64,000 bases of DNA from Nakamurella deserti (GCF_003260015.1 NZ_QCXS01000003.1:486315-550314), one strand, 5' to 3'; positions 9,071-18,731 are shown, counted from the first letter of the stretch. Numbers and translations: made by a program. The notes: generated by a model not told the origin, from the letters alone.

Positions 9071-10413
9071 CCCGCCAGCGCTCCGATCGTCACCTGGGCG
9101 AGCGACACCGCCGGCGGCTTCCCGTTCGGCGCCGGCGCGTTGGTGGCCCAGGTGACGACGGTCGTGGCGGTCGCGGGGTCGTAGCCCATGAACGAGTTGA
9201 AGCCCGGCAGCTCGCCGCTGTGTCCGTAGAAGCCGCCCGGGAACAGGCCGAGACCGTAGCCGTACTTCTGGCCGTCCGGGTTGTCCGTGGTGGGGATGAC
9301 ACTGTCCATCCGTTCCTGCTGCACCTCGGGGCTCAGCAGCCCGCCGCCGACCATCGCCTTGACGTAGACGGCGAGGTCACCGGCGGTGGAGATGGCGCCG
9401 CCCGCGGTCCACCCCCACGACGGGTTCAGCCCGGTGACGTCGAACGGCGCCAGCGACCCGTCCGCCGCCGCGGCCTGGATCTCCGGCGACAGCTCGTTGC
9501 TGTCGATGGTCCCCACGTTGGTGCCGTAGGTGTATCCCTGCGGATGCGGCTCGGGGATGCCCGCGTCGGCCAACGCGGGCATCGAACTGCCCTGGAGTCC
9601 GAGCGGCTGGAAGATGCGGGACGCGAACTCGTCCTCGACCTTGTGGCCGGTGAGCTGCTCGATGATGACACCGAGCAGCACGTAGTTGGTGTTGGAGTAG
9701 AACCAGCCCTGTCCCGGGGCGAACTCCGGCGGCATCGCCAGTCCCATCGCGAGCAGCTCCTCGGGCATCCACACGCGCGACGGATTGGCGTCCTGCTCCT
9801 CGTTGAGCGCGAGGTCGGTCGTGTAGTTGCCCAGGCCGCTGCGCATGTCCATCAGCTGGCCGATCGTGATGTTCTCGCCGTTGGGCACGTCCGGCCGGTA
9901 CGTCGAGACCGGGTCGTCCAGCTTCAGCTTCCCCTCCTGGACCAGCTGCAGGATGACGGTCGCGGTCATCGTCTTGGTGTTGCTGCCGATCCGGACGTGG
10001 TCGTCCAACGTCACCGGGTCGTCGCCCCGGTAGGTGCGGGTGCCGAAGGCGGTGGACCAGTCCCCCAGCTCCGGCGAGCGCACCAGCACCACGCCGCCGA
10101 CGATGCCGAGCTCCGCCACGACCCTGTCGATCTCGGGTTGCAGACCGGCCACGTACGCCGGGGCGGAGCCGTCGTCCGGCGTGGTGGTCGACGATGACGT
10201 GACCGCCGACTCCGTCGGGCCGGCGCTCGTCACGGACGTGGAGCCCGCGGTGCCCGGGTCGACCGGCGACGACCCGGTGGCCGGGGACCCGGACGACCCG
10301 GTGGCCGGGGAGCCGGCCGTCGATCCGGTGGCGGCCGGCGACGACGAGCATCCGGCGAGGAGCAGGGCGGCGAGGGCCGCGGCGGCGAGCCGGCGGCGAC
10401 GGGAGACGGTCAT
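9067..10413 (-). CDS. Serine hydrolase lipoprotein, class C beta-lactamase / DD-peptidase family
   Basis: The 448-residue protein starts with a lipoprotein signal peptide whose lipobox LLAGC puts the lipidated cysteine at residue 22. A Ser/Thr/Pro/Gly linker with repeated GSPATGSS units follows. The catalytic domain shows the three family motifs: SNTK (SxxK nucleophile), YSN (YxN) and HSG (HxG). Such enzymes act as D-Ala-D-Ala carboxypeptidases, esterases or beta-lactamases on the outer face of the membrane; the substrate cannot be told. Its TAG stop overlaps that of the convergent helicase-associated gene in a shared CTAG. Confidence 0.9.
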   Translation of the reverse strand: MTVSRRRRLAAAALAALLLAGCSSSPAATGSTAGSPATGSSGSPATGSSPVDPGTAGSTSVTSAGPTESAVTSSSTTTPDDGSAPAYVAGLQPEIDRVVAELGIVGGVVLVRSPELGDWSTAFGTRTYRGDDPVTLDDHVRIGSNTKTMTATVILQLVQEGKLKLDDPVSTYRPDVPNGENITIGQLMDMRSGLGNYTTDLALNEEQDANPSRVWMPEELLAMGLAMPPEFAPGQGWFYSNTNYVLLGVIIEQLTGHKVEDEFASRIFQPLGLQGSSMPALADAGIPEPHPQGYTYGTNVGTIDSNELSPEIQAAAADGSLAPFDVTGLNPSWGWTAGGAISTAGDLAVYVKAMVGGGLLSPEVQQERMDSVIPTTDNPDGQKYGYGLGLFPGGFYGHSGELPGFNSFMGYDPATATTVVTWATNAPAPNGKPPAVSLAQVTIGALAG

Positions 10414-10451
10414 GGCCGGGGACGTTGCCGGATCGGGGCCGCCGGGGCGAT

Positions 10452-10518
10452 AGACCTGGGCCCTCAGCAGACCTGGCCCCCAGCGCACCTGTGTCCTCAG
10501 CGCACCTGGGCCCTCAGC
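10452..10518. repeat. Four 16-17 bp tandem repeats ending in the MFS stop codon
   Basis: Four imperfect units run head to tail: AGACCTGGGCCCTCAGC, then AGACCTGGCCCCCAGC, GCACCTGTGTCCTCAGC and GCACCTGGGCCCTCAGC. On the minus strand all except the second unit contain TGA, and the last unit carries the actual stop of the MFS gene. The array fills most of the gap between the MFS and serine hydrolase genes. Confidence 0.75.
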
Positions 10519-11728
10519 GCAGCGCGGGATCCCGTCGCGCCTCGCGCACGGCCGACCCGCGCCACCGGCGGGCGACGGCGACGACCGTCGCCACCCCGAC
10601 CGCGGCGAGCGAGACGGTGAACGCCGCGCCCGGGCCGTCGTCCTGGGCCAGCCGCCCGCCCAGACTCGACCCGATCGAGTAGCCGATCACCGAACCCGCG
10701 GAGATCAACGTCATGGTCACCCCGGTGCGCTCCGGGCTGACCTGCCGCTCGGCCAGCGAGTAGACGGTGATCAGCGCCGGGCCGACGCCGCAGCCCACGA
10801 CGAACAGCAGCACCGCGACCAGCGGCACCGCGGTGATCCACAGCAGCGGGACCACCGCGACGACCAGCCAGAGGGTGAAGGTGACCAGCCGGTCGCCGAG
10901 GCCGAACCGGGCGGGCAGCGCCGAGGTCCCGAGGCCGGTCAGCGCCGACCCGACGCCCATCGCGGCGTAGAGCAGCCCGGCCGACGCGGCGGCCCCGGAC
11001 AGCGTGGCCACGGCGGTGACGGCGGTCTGCATGCCGCCGAAGAACGACCCGATGGCCAGCGACACCAGCAGCAACGAGGCCACGGCCGGTTCGCGCCAGA
11101 CGGGCGCGTGCACGGTGTGCGTGGCGGTGGGTCCGGCCGCGGCGGCGCTCGGGTGCAGGCCGGCCCAGACCCCGAACACCGCGACCATCAGCGCCCCGGC
11201 GAGCATCGCCAGCGACGGCGAGATCAGGGTGAACAGGCTGACCACCACCGGCCCGAGGATGTAGACGATCTCGTCGGCGGCCCCCTCCCAGCTCATCGCG
11301 GTGGACAACCGGTCGCGGTCGCGCAGCAGCCGCACCCAGCGGGACCGCATCAGGGGACCGATCTGCGGGGTGGCCGCGCCGGTCGCCGCCGCGGTGACCA
11401 GCGCCAGCCACCGGGGGGCGTCCAGCGCCACCTCGACGACGAAGGCCACCGCGAACGCGGCGTTGAGCAGGCTGGCCACCACCATCACCACGCGTTGTCC
11501 GCGCCGGTCGGCCAGGCGCCCGACCCAGGGCCCGCCGACCGCGGCACCGAGCGACAGCGCCCCGGCCGCCAGACCGGCGTAGCCGAGACTGCCGGTGCTG
11601 GTGGTGACGAGCAGCACCATGCCCAGCTGCAGCATCGGCTGCGGCAGCCGGGCCAGGAAACCGACCGGCAGCAGCGCCCGGCCGGCGACGGCGGGAAGTG
11701 CCTTGTAGGCGGAGAGGAAGGTGGTCAC
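10514..11728 (-). CDS. MFS transporter
   Basis: The 404-residue protein has about twelve hydrophobic helices. It carries the MFS loop motif between helices 2 and 3 (VGRLADRRGQR) and a second half with the GDRL and AERQVSPERTG loops. It is the size of drug/sugar-exporter-type MFS proteins. The substrate is unknown. GTG is chosen because the upstream frame is arginine-rich and non-protein-like; the ribosome site is a weak GGGG. It and the serine hydrolase lie on the minus strand between two genes that are neighbours in Mycobacterium, so they look like an insertion. Confidence 0.8.
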   Translation of the reverse strand: MTTFLSAYKALPAVAGRALLPVGFLARLPQPMLQLGMVLLVTTSTGSLGYAGLAAGALSLGAAVGGPWVGRLADRRGQRVVMVVASLLNAAFAVAFVVEVALDAPRWLALVTAAATGAATPQIGPLMRSRWVRLLRDRDRLSTAMSWEGAADEIVYILGPVVVSLFTLISPSLAMLAGALMVAVFGVWAGLHPSAAAAGPTATHTVHAPVWREPAVASLLLVSLAIGSFFGGMQTAVTAVATLSGAAASAGLLYAAMGVGSALTGLGTSALPARFGLGDRLVTFTLWLVVAVVPLLWITAVPLVAVLLFVVGCGVGPALITVYSLAERQVSPERTGVTMTLISAGSVIGYSIGSSLGGRLAQDDGPGAAFTVSLAAVGVATVVAVARRWRGSAVREARRDPALR

Positions 11729-11890
11729 GGGGCCCCACGTCGTCGCTGGCGGTGGCGCCGTCCCACCCCCGGCGCCGAAACCCTGTGCGCCCGCCAGTCT
11801 AGGCAGCCGTCGTGGCCGCCCGGTCGCGGAGCCAGGCACACTGGATGGGTTGCCCTCGCCGGGCAGCACGTCCTGCAGAGAAGAGCACCC

Positions 11891-13567
11891 GTGACCGACG
11901 GCCCCCTGATCGTCCAGTCGGACAAGACCGTCCTGCTGGAGATCGCGCATCCCGACGCGCCCGCGGCCCGCGCCCAGCTGGCGCCGTTCGCCGAGCTGGA
12001 GCGCTCCCCCGAGCACATCCACACCTACCGCATCACCCCGTTGGCGCTGTGGAACGCGCGCGCCGCCGGGCACGACGCCGAGCAGGTCGTCGACGCTCTC
12101 GTCCGCTGGTCGCGGTTCCCGGTGCCGCAGGCGCTGCTCGTCGACGTCGTGGACACCATGGGCCGCTACGGCCGGCTCGTGCTGCGCAGCGTCCCCGGGC
12201 AGGGTCTGGTGCTGGTCGCCCGCGACCGGCTGGTCCTCGAGGAGATCCTGCGCAACAAGAAGATCGCCCCGATGATCGGGCAGCGCATCGACGCCGACAC
12301 CGTCCTGGTGCACCCGTCCGAGCGCGGCAACATCAAGCAGGTCCTGCTCAAGCTGGGCTGGCCCGCCGAGGACGAGGCGGGGTACGTCGACGGCGAGGCG
12401 CACGACATCACGTTGGCGCAGGACGGCTGGACGCTGCGCGACTATCAGGCGATGGCGGTCGAGGGCTTCTGGGCCGGCGGTTCGGGCGTGGTCGTGCTGC
12501 CCTGTGGCGCCGGCAAGACGCTGGTCGGGGCCGCGGCGATGGCCAAGGCCGGCGCGACCACGCTGATCCTGGTCACCAACACCGTCTCCGGTCGGCAGTG
12601 GAAGCGCGAGCTGATCGCCCGCACCTCACTGACCGAGGAGGAGATCGGCGAGTACTCCGGCGAGCGCAAGGAGATCCGCCCCGTCACCATCGCCACGTAC
12701 CAGGTGATGACCCGCAAGTCCGGCGGCGAATACCGGCATCTGGACCTGTTCGACTCCCGCGACTGGGGGCTGATCATCTACGACGAGGTGCACCTGCTGC
12801 CCGCGCCGGTCTTCCGGATGACCGCCGACCTGCAGTCCCGGCGGCGGCTCGGCCTGACCGCGACGCTGGTCCGCGAGGACGGCCGCGAGGGCGACGTGTT
12901 CTCCCTGATCGGCCCCAAGCGCTACGACGCGCCGTGGAAGGACATCGAGGACCAGGGCTGGATCGCTCCCGCGGAGTGCATCGAGGTCCGGGTGACGCTC
13001 ACCGACAACGAGCGGCTGCAGTACGCGATCGCCGAGCCGGAGGAGAAGTACCGGCTGGCCTCCACCGCCCGCACCAAGCTGCCGGTGGTGAAGGCCGTCC
13101 TCGCCAAGCACGTCGGCGAACCCACGCTGGTCATCGGCGCCTACCTCGACCAGCTCGAGGAGCTCGGCGCCGCACTGGACGCACCGATCATCCAGGGCTC
13201 GACGAAGAACGCCGAACGGGAGCGCCTGTTCCAGGGCTTCCGCACCGGGGAGATCCCGGTGCTGGTGGTCAGCAAGGTGGCCAACTTCTCCATCGACCTG
13301 CCCGACGCGACCGTCGCCGTGCAGGTCAGTGGGACCTTCGGCTCCCGGCAGGAGGAGGCGCAGCGGCTGGGCCGGCTGCTGCGGCCCAAGAGCGACCACC
13401 GGCAGGCGCACTTCTACTCGGTCGTCTCGCGCGACACCATCGACACCGAGTACGCCGCGCACCGCCAGCGTTTCCTGGCCGAACAGGGCTACGCCTACCA
13501 CATCGTCGACGCCGACGACCTGCTCGGCCCGGCCGTTCCGGGCAGCACCGAAGGAGACAGCGCATGA
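11891..13567 (+). CDS. XPB/ERCC3-type DNA helicase (superfamily 2)
   Basis: The 558-residue protein is a bacterial XPB helicase, a 3'-5' DNA unwinding ATPase. It has an N-terminal damage-recognition-like domain (residues ~1-170), Walker A PCGAGKT (204-210), the DEVH box (298-301), motif III TATLVREDG and motif VI QRLGRLLRPK. The length matches Mycobacterium Rv0861c (about 540). The GTG start has an AGAAGAG element upstream and gives the expected N-terminus. It forms an operon with the next gene (ATGA overlap). A role in nucleotide-excision-type repair or transcription is known for the family in archaea and eukaryotes but less clear in bacteria. Confidence 0.93.
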   Translation: MTDGPLIVQSDKTVLLEIAHPDAPAARAQLAPFAELERSPEHIHTYRITPLALWNARAAGHDAEQVVDALVRWSRFPVPQALLVDVVDTMGRYGRLVLRSVPGQGLVLVARDRLVLEEILRNKKIAPMIGQRIDADTVLVHPSERGNIKQVLLKLGWPAEDEAGYVDGEAHDITLAQDGWTLRDYQAMAVEGFWAGGSGVVVLPCGAGKTLVGAAAMAKAGATTLILVTNTVSGRQWKRELIARTSLTEEEIGEYSGERKEIRPVTIATYQVMTRKSGGEYRHLDLFDSRDWGLIIYDEVHLLPAPVFRMTADLQSRRRLGLTATLVREDGREGDVFSLIGPKRYDAPWKDIEDQGWIAPAECIEVRVTLTDNERLQYAIAEPEEKYRLASTARTKLPVVKAVLAKHVGEPTLVIGAYLDQLEELGAALDAPIIQGSTKNAERERLFQGFRTGEIPVLVVSKVANFSIDLPDATVAVQVSGTFGSRQEEAQRLGRLLRPKSDHRQAHFYSVVSRDTIDTEYAAHRQRFLAEQGYAYHIVDADDLLGPAVPGSTEGDSA

Positions 13568-14397
13568 CCGACCGGATGGATCTCGAAGCGGCCGAGGCGG
13601 CCGCCCTGGACGAGGCGGACGAGACGGCGGACCTCGAGCCGTGGGAGGAGGTCCTCGACGAGTGGGAGTACCTCGGCTGGCTCGACGTGCTGCCGGCCGG
13701 CCTGATGGCCATCACCGGCGCGTTCGACGGCCCGACGACCACCCGGCTGGACTTCGACAAGGTGTCGGCCGACATGGTCGCCGGCGAGGGCCTGACCCTG
13801 CTGGACGGGGATCCGCTCTGGCCGGTGCTGTCGGAGGACCTGCCCGACGAGGACCGGCTGGACAACCACGAGGAGGCCTACGGGCAGTACCTCGAGGAGA
13901 TGCGGGCGCAGCGGCAGGACTGGGCGGAGTTGACCGCCCGGGACCCGCGGATCGCGGTGTCGTCGCTCAACGAGCTGGTGGACCGGCTGATCGACTGGGG
14001 CCTGCTCACCGAGCACGGTGACCTCATCGAGCTCGTGGAGACGGTGCCGGACCCGCTGGAGAAGCTGCCCCTCACCGAGGACACCATCGGCCGGCTGATC
14101 CTCGACCGGATGGGCCCCGAGATGGAGGCCGTCGAGGACGTGCTGCACGACACCCTCTACCACGGCGACTCCGACGAGCTGGTGACCACGCTGCGCAAGC
14201 TGGCCGACCAGGCCGACGTCACCGTCGAGATCGCCGGGATGACGGTGGCCATGCTCATCTCCCAGGCCGACAGTGGCGTCAGCGCCGAGCGTTTCGGCCC
14301 GCTGGACACCGAGGGTGTCGAGAACCTCAAGGAGCACCAGAAGTTCACCCTGCGGGTGGACCGGACCGCACCGGGCTTCGCCGACCACGAGCACTGA
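13564..14397 (+). CDS. Acidic hypothetical protein coupled to XPB helicase
   Basis: This 277-residue soluble protein is very rich in Asp and Glu, especially in the first 120 residues (LDEADETADLEPWEEV). It has no signal peptide, membrane segment or motif I recognise. The C-terminal half looks helical and includes LLTEHGDLIELVETVPDPLEKLPLTE, where a winged-helix-like turn is possible. Its ATG overlaps the stop of the helicase gene (ATGA), so the two proteins are made together and may act together. Function unknown. Confidence 0.8.
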   Translation: MTDRMDLEAAEAAALDEADETADLEPWEEVLDEWEYLGWLDVLPAGLMAITGAFDGPTTTRLDFDKVSADMVAGEGLTLLDGDPLWPVLSEDLPDEDRLDNHEEAYGQYLEEMRAQRQDWAELTARDPRIAVSSLNELVDRLIDWGLLTEHGDLIELVETVPDPLEKLPLTEDTIGRLILDRMGPEMEAVEDVLHDTLYHGDSDELVTTLRKLADQADVTVEIAGMTVAMLISQADSGVSAERFGPLDTEGVENLKEHQKFTLRVDRTAPGFADHEH

Positions 14398-14401
14398 GCC
14401 G

Positions 14402-15919
14402 GTGGCGGCCCGGCGGCTGGCGGGGGTGGTGTGCGCGGTGCTGGCCCTGACCGCCTGCACCACCCCGGACGACGCCACCCCCACCCCGGGGTCGACGCCG
14501 GTGACGGTGAGCGCCGGCGTGGTGGCCACCGGCACCGCCGGGTCGCTGGCCGTGGGGTCCACCCAGACCAGCCCGACCGACGCCCCGGTGACGCAGCTCG
14601 GGCTGCTGACCGGGCCGGGGGTGGACGACCGGCAGATCACCCTGGGGACGCTGATCGACCCGGCCGCCGACCGCGGGTTCCGCCAGGGCCTGGAGCTGTG
14701 GCGGCAGTCGGCGAACGCCGCCGGCGGGGTCTGCAACCGCAGCGTCGTCCTGGCCGACGCCGGCGTCGACGACGTGCCCCGGGACCTGCCGGACGCCTAC
14801 CGGGCACTCGGCGGATCGGTCCTCGGGTTCGTGACGGCGACGACGTCGACGCAGGTGAGGTCGGAGCTCGCGACGCTGCTCAGCGCCGACCGGATCCCGG
14901 CGTTGACCGTCGAGGGCACCGCCACCGACCTGCTCGCCACCAGCCCGGTGGTGATCGGCCCGACCGCCGACGTGATCGCGGCCAACGCCGCCGACGAACT
15001 CCTGCGGACGGGTGTGCTGGCCACCGGCGGCCGGCTCGGCGTGGTCAGCGACGGCGCCGACCCGTCCCGCAACGCCGTCGACGGCCTGCGCTGGTTCGCC
15101 GCCCGGCACGACCTGACGCTCGTCGTGCAGACCGGTCAGGGCCGCGACGTGGACGTGCTGTCCACGCTGCCCGTCGTCTTCGCGCTGGGTGACGCCGCGT
15201 TGACCGCGACGCTGGCCGACGCGCTGCCCGCCGACACCACCGTCGTCACCACCCTGGACGGGTACGACCCCACCCTGATCGACGCAGCGGCGGCGGCGCA
15301 CCTGAGGGTCGCCCTCAGCACCCCGGCGGTCGGCGCGGACCACCCCGGCGCGAAGGACGTCGCCGCGGCGGTGGCTGCCGGCGGCGGCGTCCCCGGGGTG
15401 TCGACCTTCGCCGGGTACGCGGCGGGCGCGGTCTGGCAGCGGCTGCTCGTCGCGGCGTGCGACGCCGAGGATCTCACCAGAAACGGCGTGTCCACGGCGC
15501 TCACCACGGTCGGGCCCGCGTCGGTGGAGAGCCTGCTCGGGGCTTCCGATCCGGCGTTGCCGGTGATCGACCAGCAGCCGGCCACCCGGTCGTCGTCACT
15601 GGCGGTCGCTGATCCGTCGGCGCCCACCGGGTTGCGGCCACTGACCGGACTGCTGCTCGCAGACGGCATCGAGGACTACGTCGCTCCCCACGCTGAGCCG
15701 CCCCGTCCCGGGGACTCGGCGCCGGAGAGGGTGGGTAGCAGAATGGGTGTGACGCGCTGGTACCCCGGCGGAACCACCGCCCGGCCGGTGGGTGCGGCGC
15801 TCCCACGACAGCAGCCGTCGCGTTCGCGCCCGCACCGGCGGTCCCGCGCTCGAGGGATACCGGTAGGCCACCCGCTCGACGCCGTCATCGCCGACGGCCC
15901 GATCCAGGAGGAAGCATGA
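14402..15919 (+). CDS. ABC-type substrate-binding lipoprotein (periplasmic binding protein type 1)
   Basis: The protein opens with a lipoprotein signal (AVLALTAC, lipidated Cys about residue 20) and a Thr/Pro linker. The body resembles Leu/Ile/Val-type binding proteins: ITLGTLIDPAADRGFRQG, then repeated alpha/beta segments (VVLADAG, VLGFVTATTS, RIPALTVEG, GRLGVVSDGADPSRNAVDG). No transporter permease or ATPase is adjacent. The last ~70 residues (after EDYVAPHAEPP) are Arg/Pro-rich and unlike the family, although the frame stays open until its TGA overlaps the next gene's ATG. The true end may have been lost by mutation or lie in another frame. The GTG start lies 4 nt after the upstream stop. 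Confidence 0.75.
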   Translation: MAARRLAGVVCAVLALTACTTPDDATPTPGSTPVTVSAGVVATGTAGSLAVGSTQTSPTDAPVTQLGLLTGPGVDDRQITLGTLIDPAADRGFRQGLELWRQSANAAGGVCNRSVVLADAGVDDVPRDLPDAYRALGGSVLGFVTATTSTQVRSELATLLSADRIPALTVEGTATDLLATSPVVIGPTADVIAANAADELLRTGVLATGGRLGVVSDGADPSRNAVDGLRWFAARHDLTLVVQTGQGRDVDVLSTLPVVFALGDAALTATLADALPADTTVVTTLDGYDPTLIDAAAAAHLRVALSTPAVGADHPGAKDVAAAVAAGGGVPGVSTFAGYAAGAVWQRLLVAACDAEDLTRNGVSTALTTVGPASVESLLGASDPALPVIDQQPATRSSSLAVADPSAPTGLRPLTGLLLADGIEDYVAPHAEPPRPGDSAPERVGSRMGVTRWYPGGTTARPVGAALPRQQPSRSRPHRRSRARGIPVGHPLDAVIADGPIQEEA

Positions 15920-17418
15920 CGATCACCACGTCCGAGCCCACGACCACCGGTACCACCGTCCCCGACCGGCCGATGCTCATCGGCGGCGAGTGGGTGCCGG
16001 CGCTGTCGGGCGAGTGGAGCCAGGTGCAGTCCCCGGGTCGCCGCGGGACCGTCCTCGCCCGGGTCCCCGTCGGCGGCCCCGAGGACGCCGACCGGGCCGT
16101 GCAGGCCGCCCGCGCCGCGTTCCCCGCGTGGGCTGCGCTGCACTTCAAAGACCGGCAGAAAGCGCTGCTGAAGATCGCCGACGCACTGGAAGAAGAGGCG
16201 GAGGAATTGGCGCTGCTCACCGCCGCCGACACCGGCAACGCGCTGCGCACCCAGGCCCGCCCCGAATCCCAGACCCTGGTCAGCCTGTTCCGCTACTTCG
16301 GCGGCGTGGCCGGCGAGTTCAAGGGCACCGTGCTGCCCGCCGGCGACGACCAGCTGCAGTACACCCGCCGCGAGCCCCTCGGCGTCGTCGCCGGGATCCT
16401 GCCCTGGAACTCGCCGCTGATGATCGCCGGCATGAAGACCCCCGCGTCGCTGGCCGCCGGGAACACCCTCATCCTCAAAACCGCGCAGGAAGCGCCGCTC
16501 ACCATCCTGAAGATGGCCGAGATCGCCAACCGCTACCTGCCGCCCGGCGTCATCAACGTCGTCACCGGCCCCGGACGCAGCATCGGCGAGGCGCTGCTCA
16601 CCCACCCGGGCGTGGACAAGGTGTCCTTCACCGGCTCCACCGAGGTCGGCCGGCACGTCGGTGAGGTCGCCGGCAAGCGGCTGGCGCACGTGTCGCTGGA
16701 GCTCGGCGGCAAGAGCCCGAACATCGTGTTCCCCGACGCCGCCACCCCCGACACCATCGACGCCACCACCACCGGTGTGCTCACCGCCATGCGCTTCACC
16801 CGGCAGGGACAGTCCTGCACCGCCGGGTCCCGGCTGTTCGTCCACGCCGACGTCTACGACGTCTTCCTCGCCGCGCTCATCGAGAAGGTCAAGCAGCTCA
16901 AGGTCGGCGACCCACTCGACGAGACCACCGACATGGGCTCCATCATCAACGCCAAGCAGTACGAATCGATCATGGATTACATCAACGACGGCAAGTCCCA
17001 GCCCGGCGTCCAGGTGCCGCTGGACGGCGCCGACTTCGTCGGCGAAGGCCTCAACGGCTACTACCAGGGCCCCACCATCTTCGCCGCGGTCGACAACAGC
17101 TGGCGCATCGCCCAGGAAGAGATCTTCGGACCCGTCCTCGTGGCCATCCCCTGGACCGACCGCGACGAGGTCATCCGGATGGCCAACGACTCCACCTACG
17201 GCCTCGGCGCCTACATCTGGTCACACAACCTCACCGACGCACTCGACACCGCACACCGCATCCAGTCCGGCTGGGTCCAGATCAACCAGGGCGGCGGCCA
17301 GGTCATCGGCCAGTCCTACGGCGGCTACAAAGCCTCCGGCATCGGCCGCGAATTCTCCCTCGAAGGAGCCCTCGAGGGCTTCAGCCAGATCAAGCAGATC
17401 AACGTCAAACTGGGCTGA
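15916..17418 (+). CDS. NAD(P)-dependent aldehyde dehydrogenase
   Basis: The 500-residue enzyme has the complete aldehyde dehydrogenase signature: LPWNSPL in the cofactor site, catalytic Glu262 in LELGGKSPN, catalytic Cys301 in GQSCTAG, and EEIFGPVL. It oxidises an aldehyde to an acid. Its ATG, preceded by AGGAGGAAGC, overlaps the end of the upstream reading frame. The 3' half uses CAC/AAC/ATC codons very evenly, unlike some neighbours, but I see no sign of transfer. Nearby alcohol dehydrogenases and a hydroxyisobutyrate-dehydrogenase-like gene suggest a shared alcohol - aldehyde - acid route; the actual substrate is unknown. Confidence 0.92.
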   Translation: MTITTSEPTTTGTTVPDRPMLIGGEWVPALSGEWSQVQSPGRRGTVLARVPVGGPEDADRAVQAARAAFPAWAALHFKDRQKALLKIADALEEEAEELALLTAADTGNALRTQARPESQTLVSLFRYFGGVAGEFKGTVLPAGDDQLQYTRREPLGVVAGILPWNSPLMIAGMKTPASLAAGNTLILKTAQEAPLTILKMAEIANRYLPPGVINVVTGPGRSIGEALLTHPGVDKVSFTGSTEVGRHVGEVAGKRLAHVSLELGGKSPNIVFPDAATPDTIDATTTGVLTAMRFTRQGQSCTAGSRLFVHADVYDVFLAALIEKVKQLKVGDPLDETTDMGSIINAKQYESIMDYINDGKSQPGVQVPLDGADFVGEGLNGYYQGPTIFAAVDNSWRIAQEEIFGPVLVAIPWTDRDEVIRMANDSTYGLGAYIWSHNLTDALDTAHRIQSGWVQINQGGGQVIGQSYGGYKASGIGREFSLEGALEGFSQIKQINVKLG

Positions 17419-17427
17419 CCCCGTGCC

Positions 17428-17444
17428 GTCCTCGGCGTGAGGAC
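17428..17444 (+). terminator. Small hairpin after the aldehyde dehydrogenase gene
   Basis: GTCCTC, a 5-nt loop and GAGGAC form a 6-bp perfect stem 9 nt after the stop. It is a weak candidate terminator between convergent genes. Confidence 0.3.
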
Positions 17445-17501
17445 CACCTGGAGCCACCACCCCGGGCGGGTTCACGCCGAGCGCGGGCGGTCGCCGGGCG
17501 G

Positions 17502-18626
17502 CTACGGCGCCGGGGACTCCGCGTCGAACATGATGACCTGCCGGATGGCGTTGCCGGCCGCCAGCTCGTCCATCGCGGTGTTGATGTCCGACAGCTCGAT
17601 CCGAGACGAGATGAGTGCCTCGACGGGCAGTTTCCCGTCGCGCCACAGCTGGGCGTAGGTGGGGATGTCGCGGGCCGGCACCGCCGACCCGAGATAGCTG
17701 CCGATGACGGTGCGCGCCTCCGCGACCAGCGTGAGTGGCGAGATCTGGGCCCTGGCGTCCGGGGAGGGCAGTCCCACCGTGATGGTCCTGCCGCCGGGAG
17801 CGGTGACGGCGACGGCGGTCTCGAAGGCGCGCACGTTCCCGGCGGCCTCGATCACGATCGGCGCCACCACGCCGCGCTCGATCACCTCCTGCGGCGTGTA
17901 CGCCGCCGACGCTCCGAGAGACCGTGCGCGGTCGAGCTTCTCGGGTACGCCGTCCACTCCGATCACCTCGCCCCGGCCCAGCGACACGGCCGTGATCAAC
18001 GCCGCCATCCCCACGCCGCCGAGGCCGACGACGATGACGGCCTCGCCGTCCTCCGGGCGGCCGGCGTTGATCACCGCGCCGCCGCCGGTCAGCACCGCAC
18101 ACCCCAGAACCGCGGCGACGTCGGGCGGCACGTCGTCGCCCACGGGGACCGCCGATCGCCGGTCGACGACAGCATGGGTGGCGAACCCGGAGACCCCCAG
18201 GTGATGGTGGACGACCTCGCCGTCGCGGTGCAGCCTGCGGCCGCCGCCCAGCAGGGAGCCGGCGTTGTTCGATGCGGTGCCCCGCACACAGGGCATCTGC
18301 CCGTCGGTGGCGCACCCCGCGCACGCCCCGCAGCGCGGCAGGAACGTCATCACCACCCGGTCCCCGATCCGGAGGTCGTCGACGCCGGTGCCGAGTTCGA
18401 CGACCCGGCCGGCGGCTTCGTGGCCCAGCAGCATCGGCACCGGCCGGACCCGGTTGCCGTCGACCACCGACAGATCCGAATGGCAGACGCCGGCCGCCTC
18501 TATCCGCACCAGGAGCTCACCCGGCCCCGGCGGGTCCAGAGTGAGCGTCGACATGCTGATCGGCCGGGTTCGGGCGTACGGGCGGCGGCGCCCGGTCTCC
18601 TCCAGCACAGCACCGGTGATGTCCAT
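17502..18626 (-). CDS. Zinc-dependent alcohol dehydrogenase (MDR family, class III-like)
   Basis: The 374-residue protein has the catalytic zinc ligands in GVCHSD and LGHEAAG. The structural zinc site has the four cysteines of CGACAGCATDGQMPC, and the Rossmann motif GLGGVG follows. The long form with this structural lobe and GCAVLTGGGAVINAG resembles class III / aryl-alcohol dehydrogenases, some of which use mycothiol or a nicotinoprotein-bound cofactor. The ATG has an AGGGGA ribosome site. It is convergent with the aldehyde dehydrogenase and probably acts in the same alcohol-to-acid conversion. Confidence 0.9.
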   Translation of the reverse strand: MDITGAVLEETGRRRPYARTRPISMSTLTLDPPGPGELLVRIEAAGVCHSDLSVVDGNRVRPVPMLLGHEAAGRVVELGTGVDDLRIGDRVVMTFLPRCGACAGCATDGQMPCVRGTASNNAGSLLGGGRRLHRDGEVVHHHLGVSGFATHAVVDRRSAVPVGDDVPPDVAAVLGCAVLTGGGAVINAGRPEDGEAVIVVGLGGVGMAALITAVSLGRGEVIGVDGVPEKLDRARSLGASAAYTPQEVIERGVVAPIVIEAAGNVRAFETAVAVTAPGGRTITVGLPSPDARAQISPLTLVAEARTVIGSYLGSAVPARDIPTYAQLWRDGKLPVEALISSRIELSDINTAMDELAAGNAIRQVIMFDAESPAP

Positions 18627-18731
18627 GGCGGTCCCCTGACTGCGGCGCCGGTGGGCGAACCTGGCGCGTCCGCATCAGCCTAAGCACCCGGACGGCAACC
18701 GGCATCGGCACCAGCGGGCCCGGCCGGCCGA

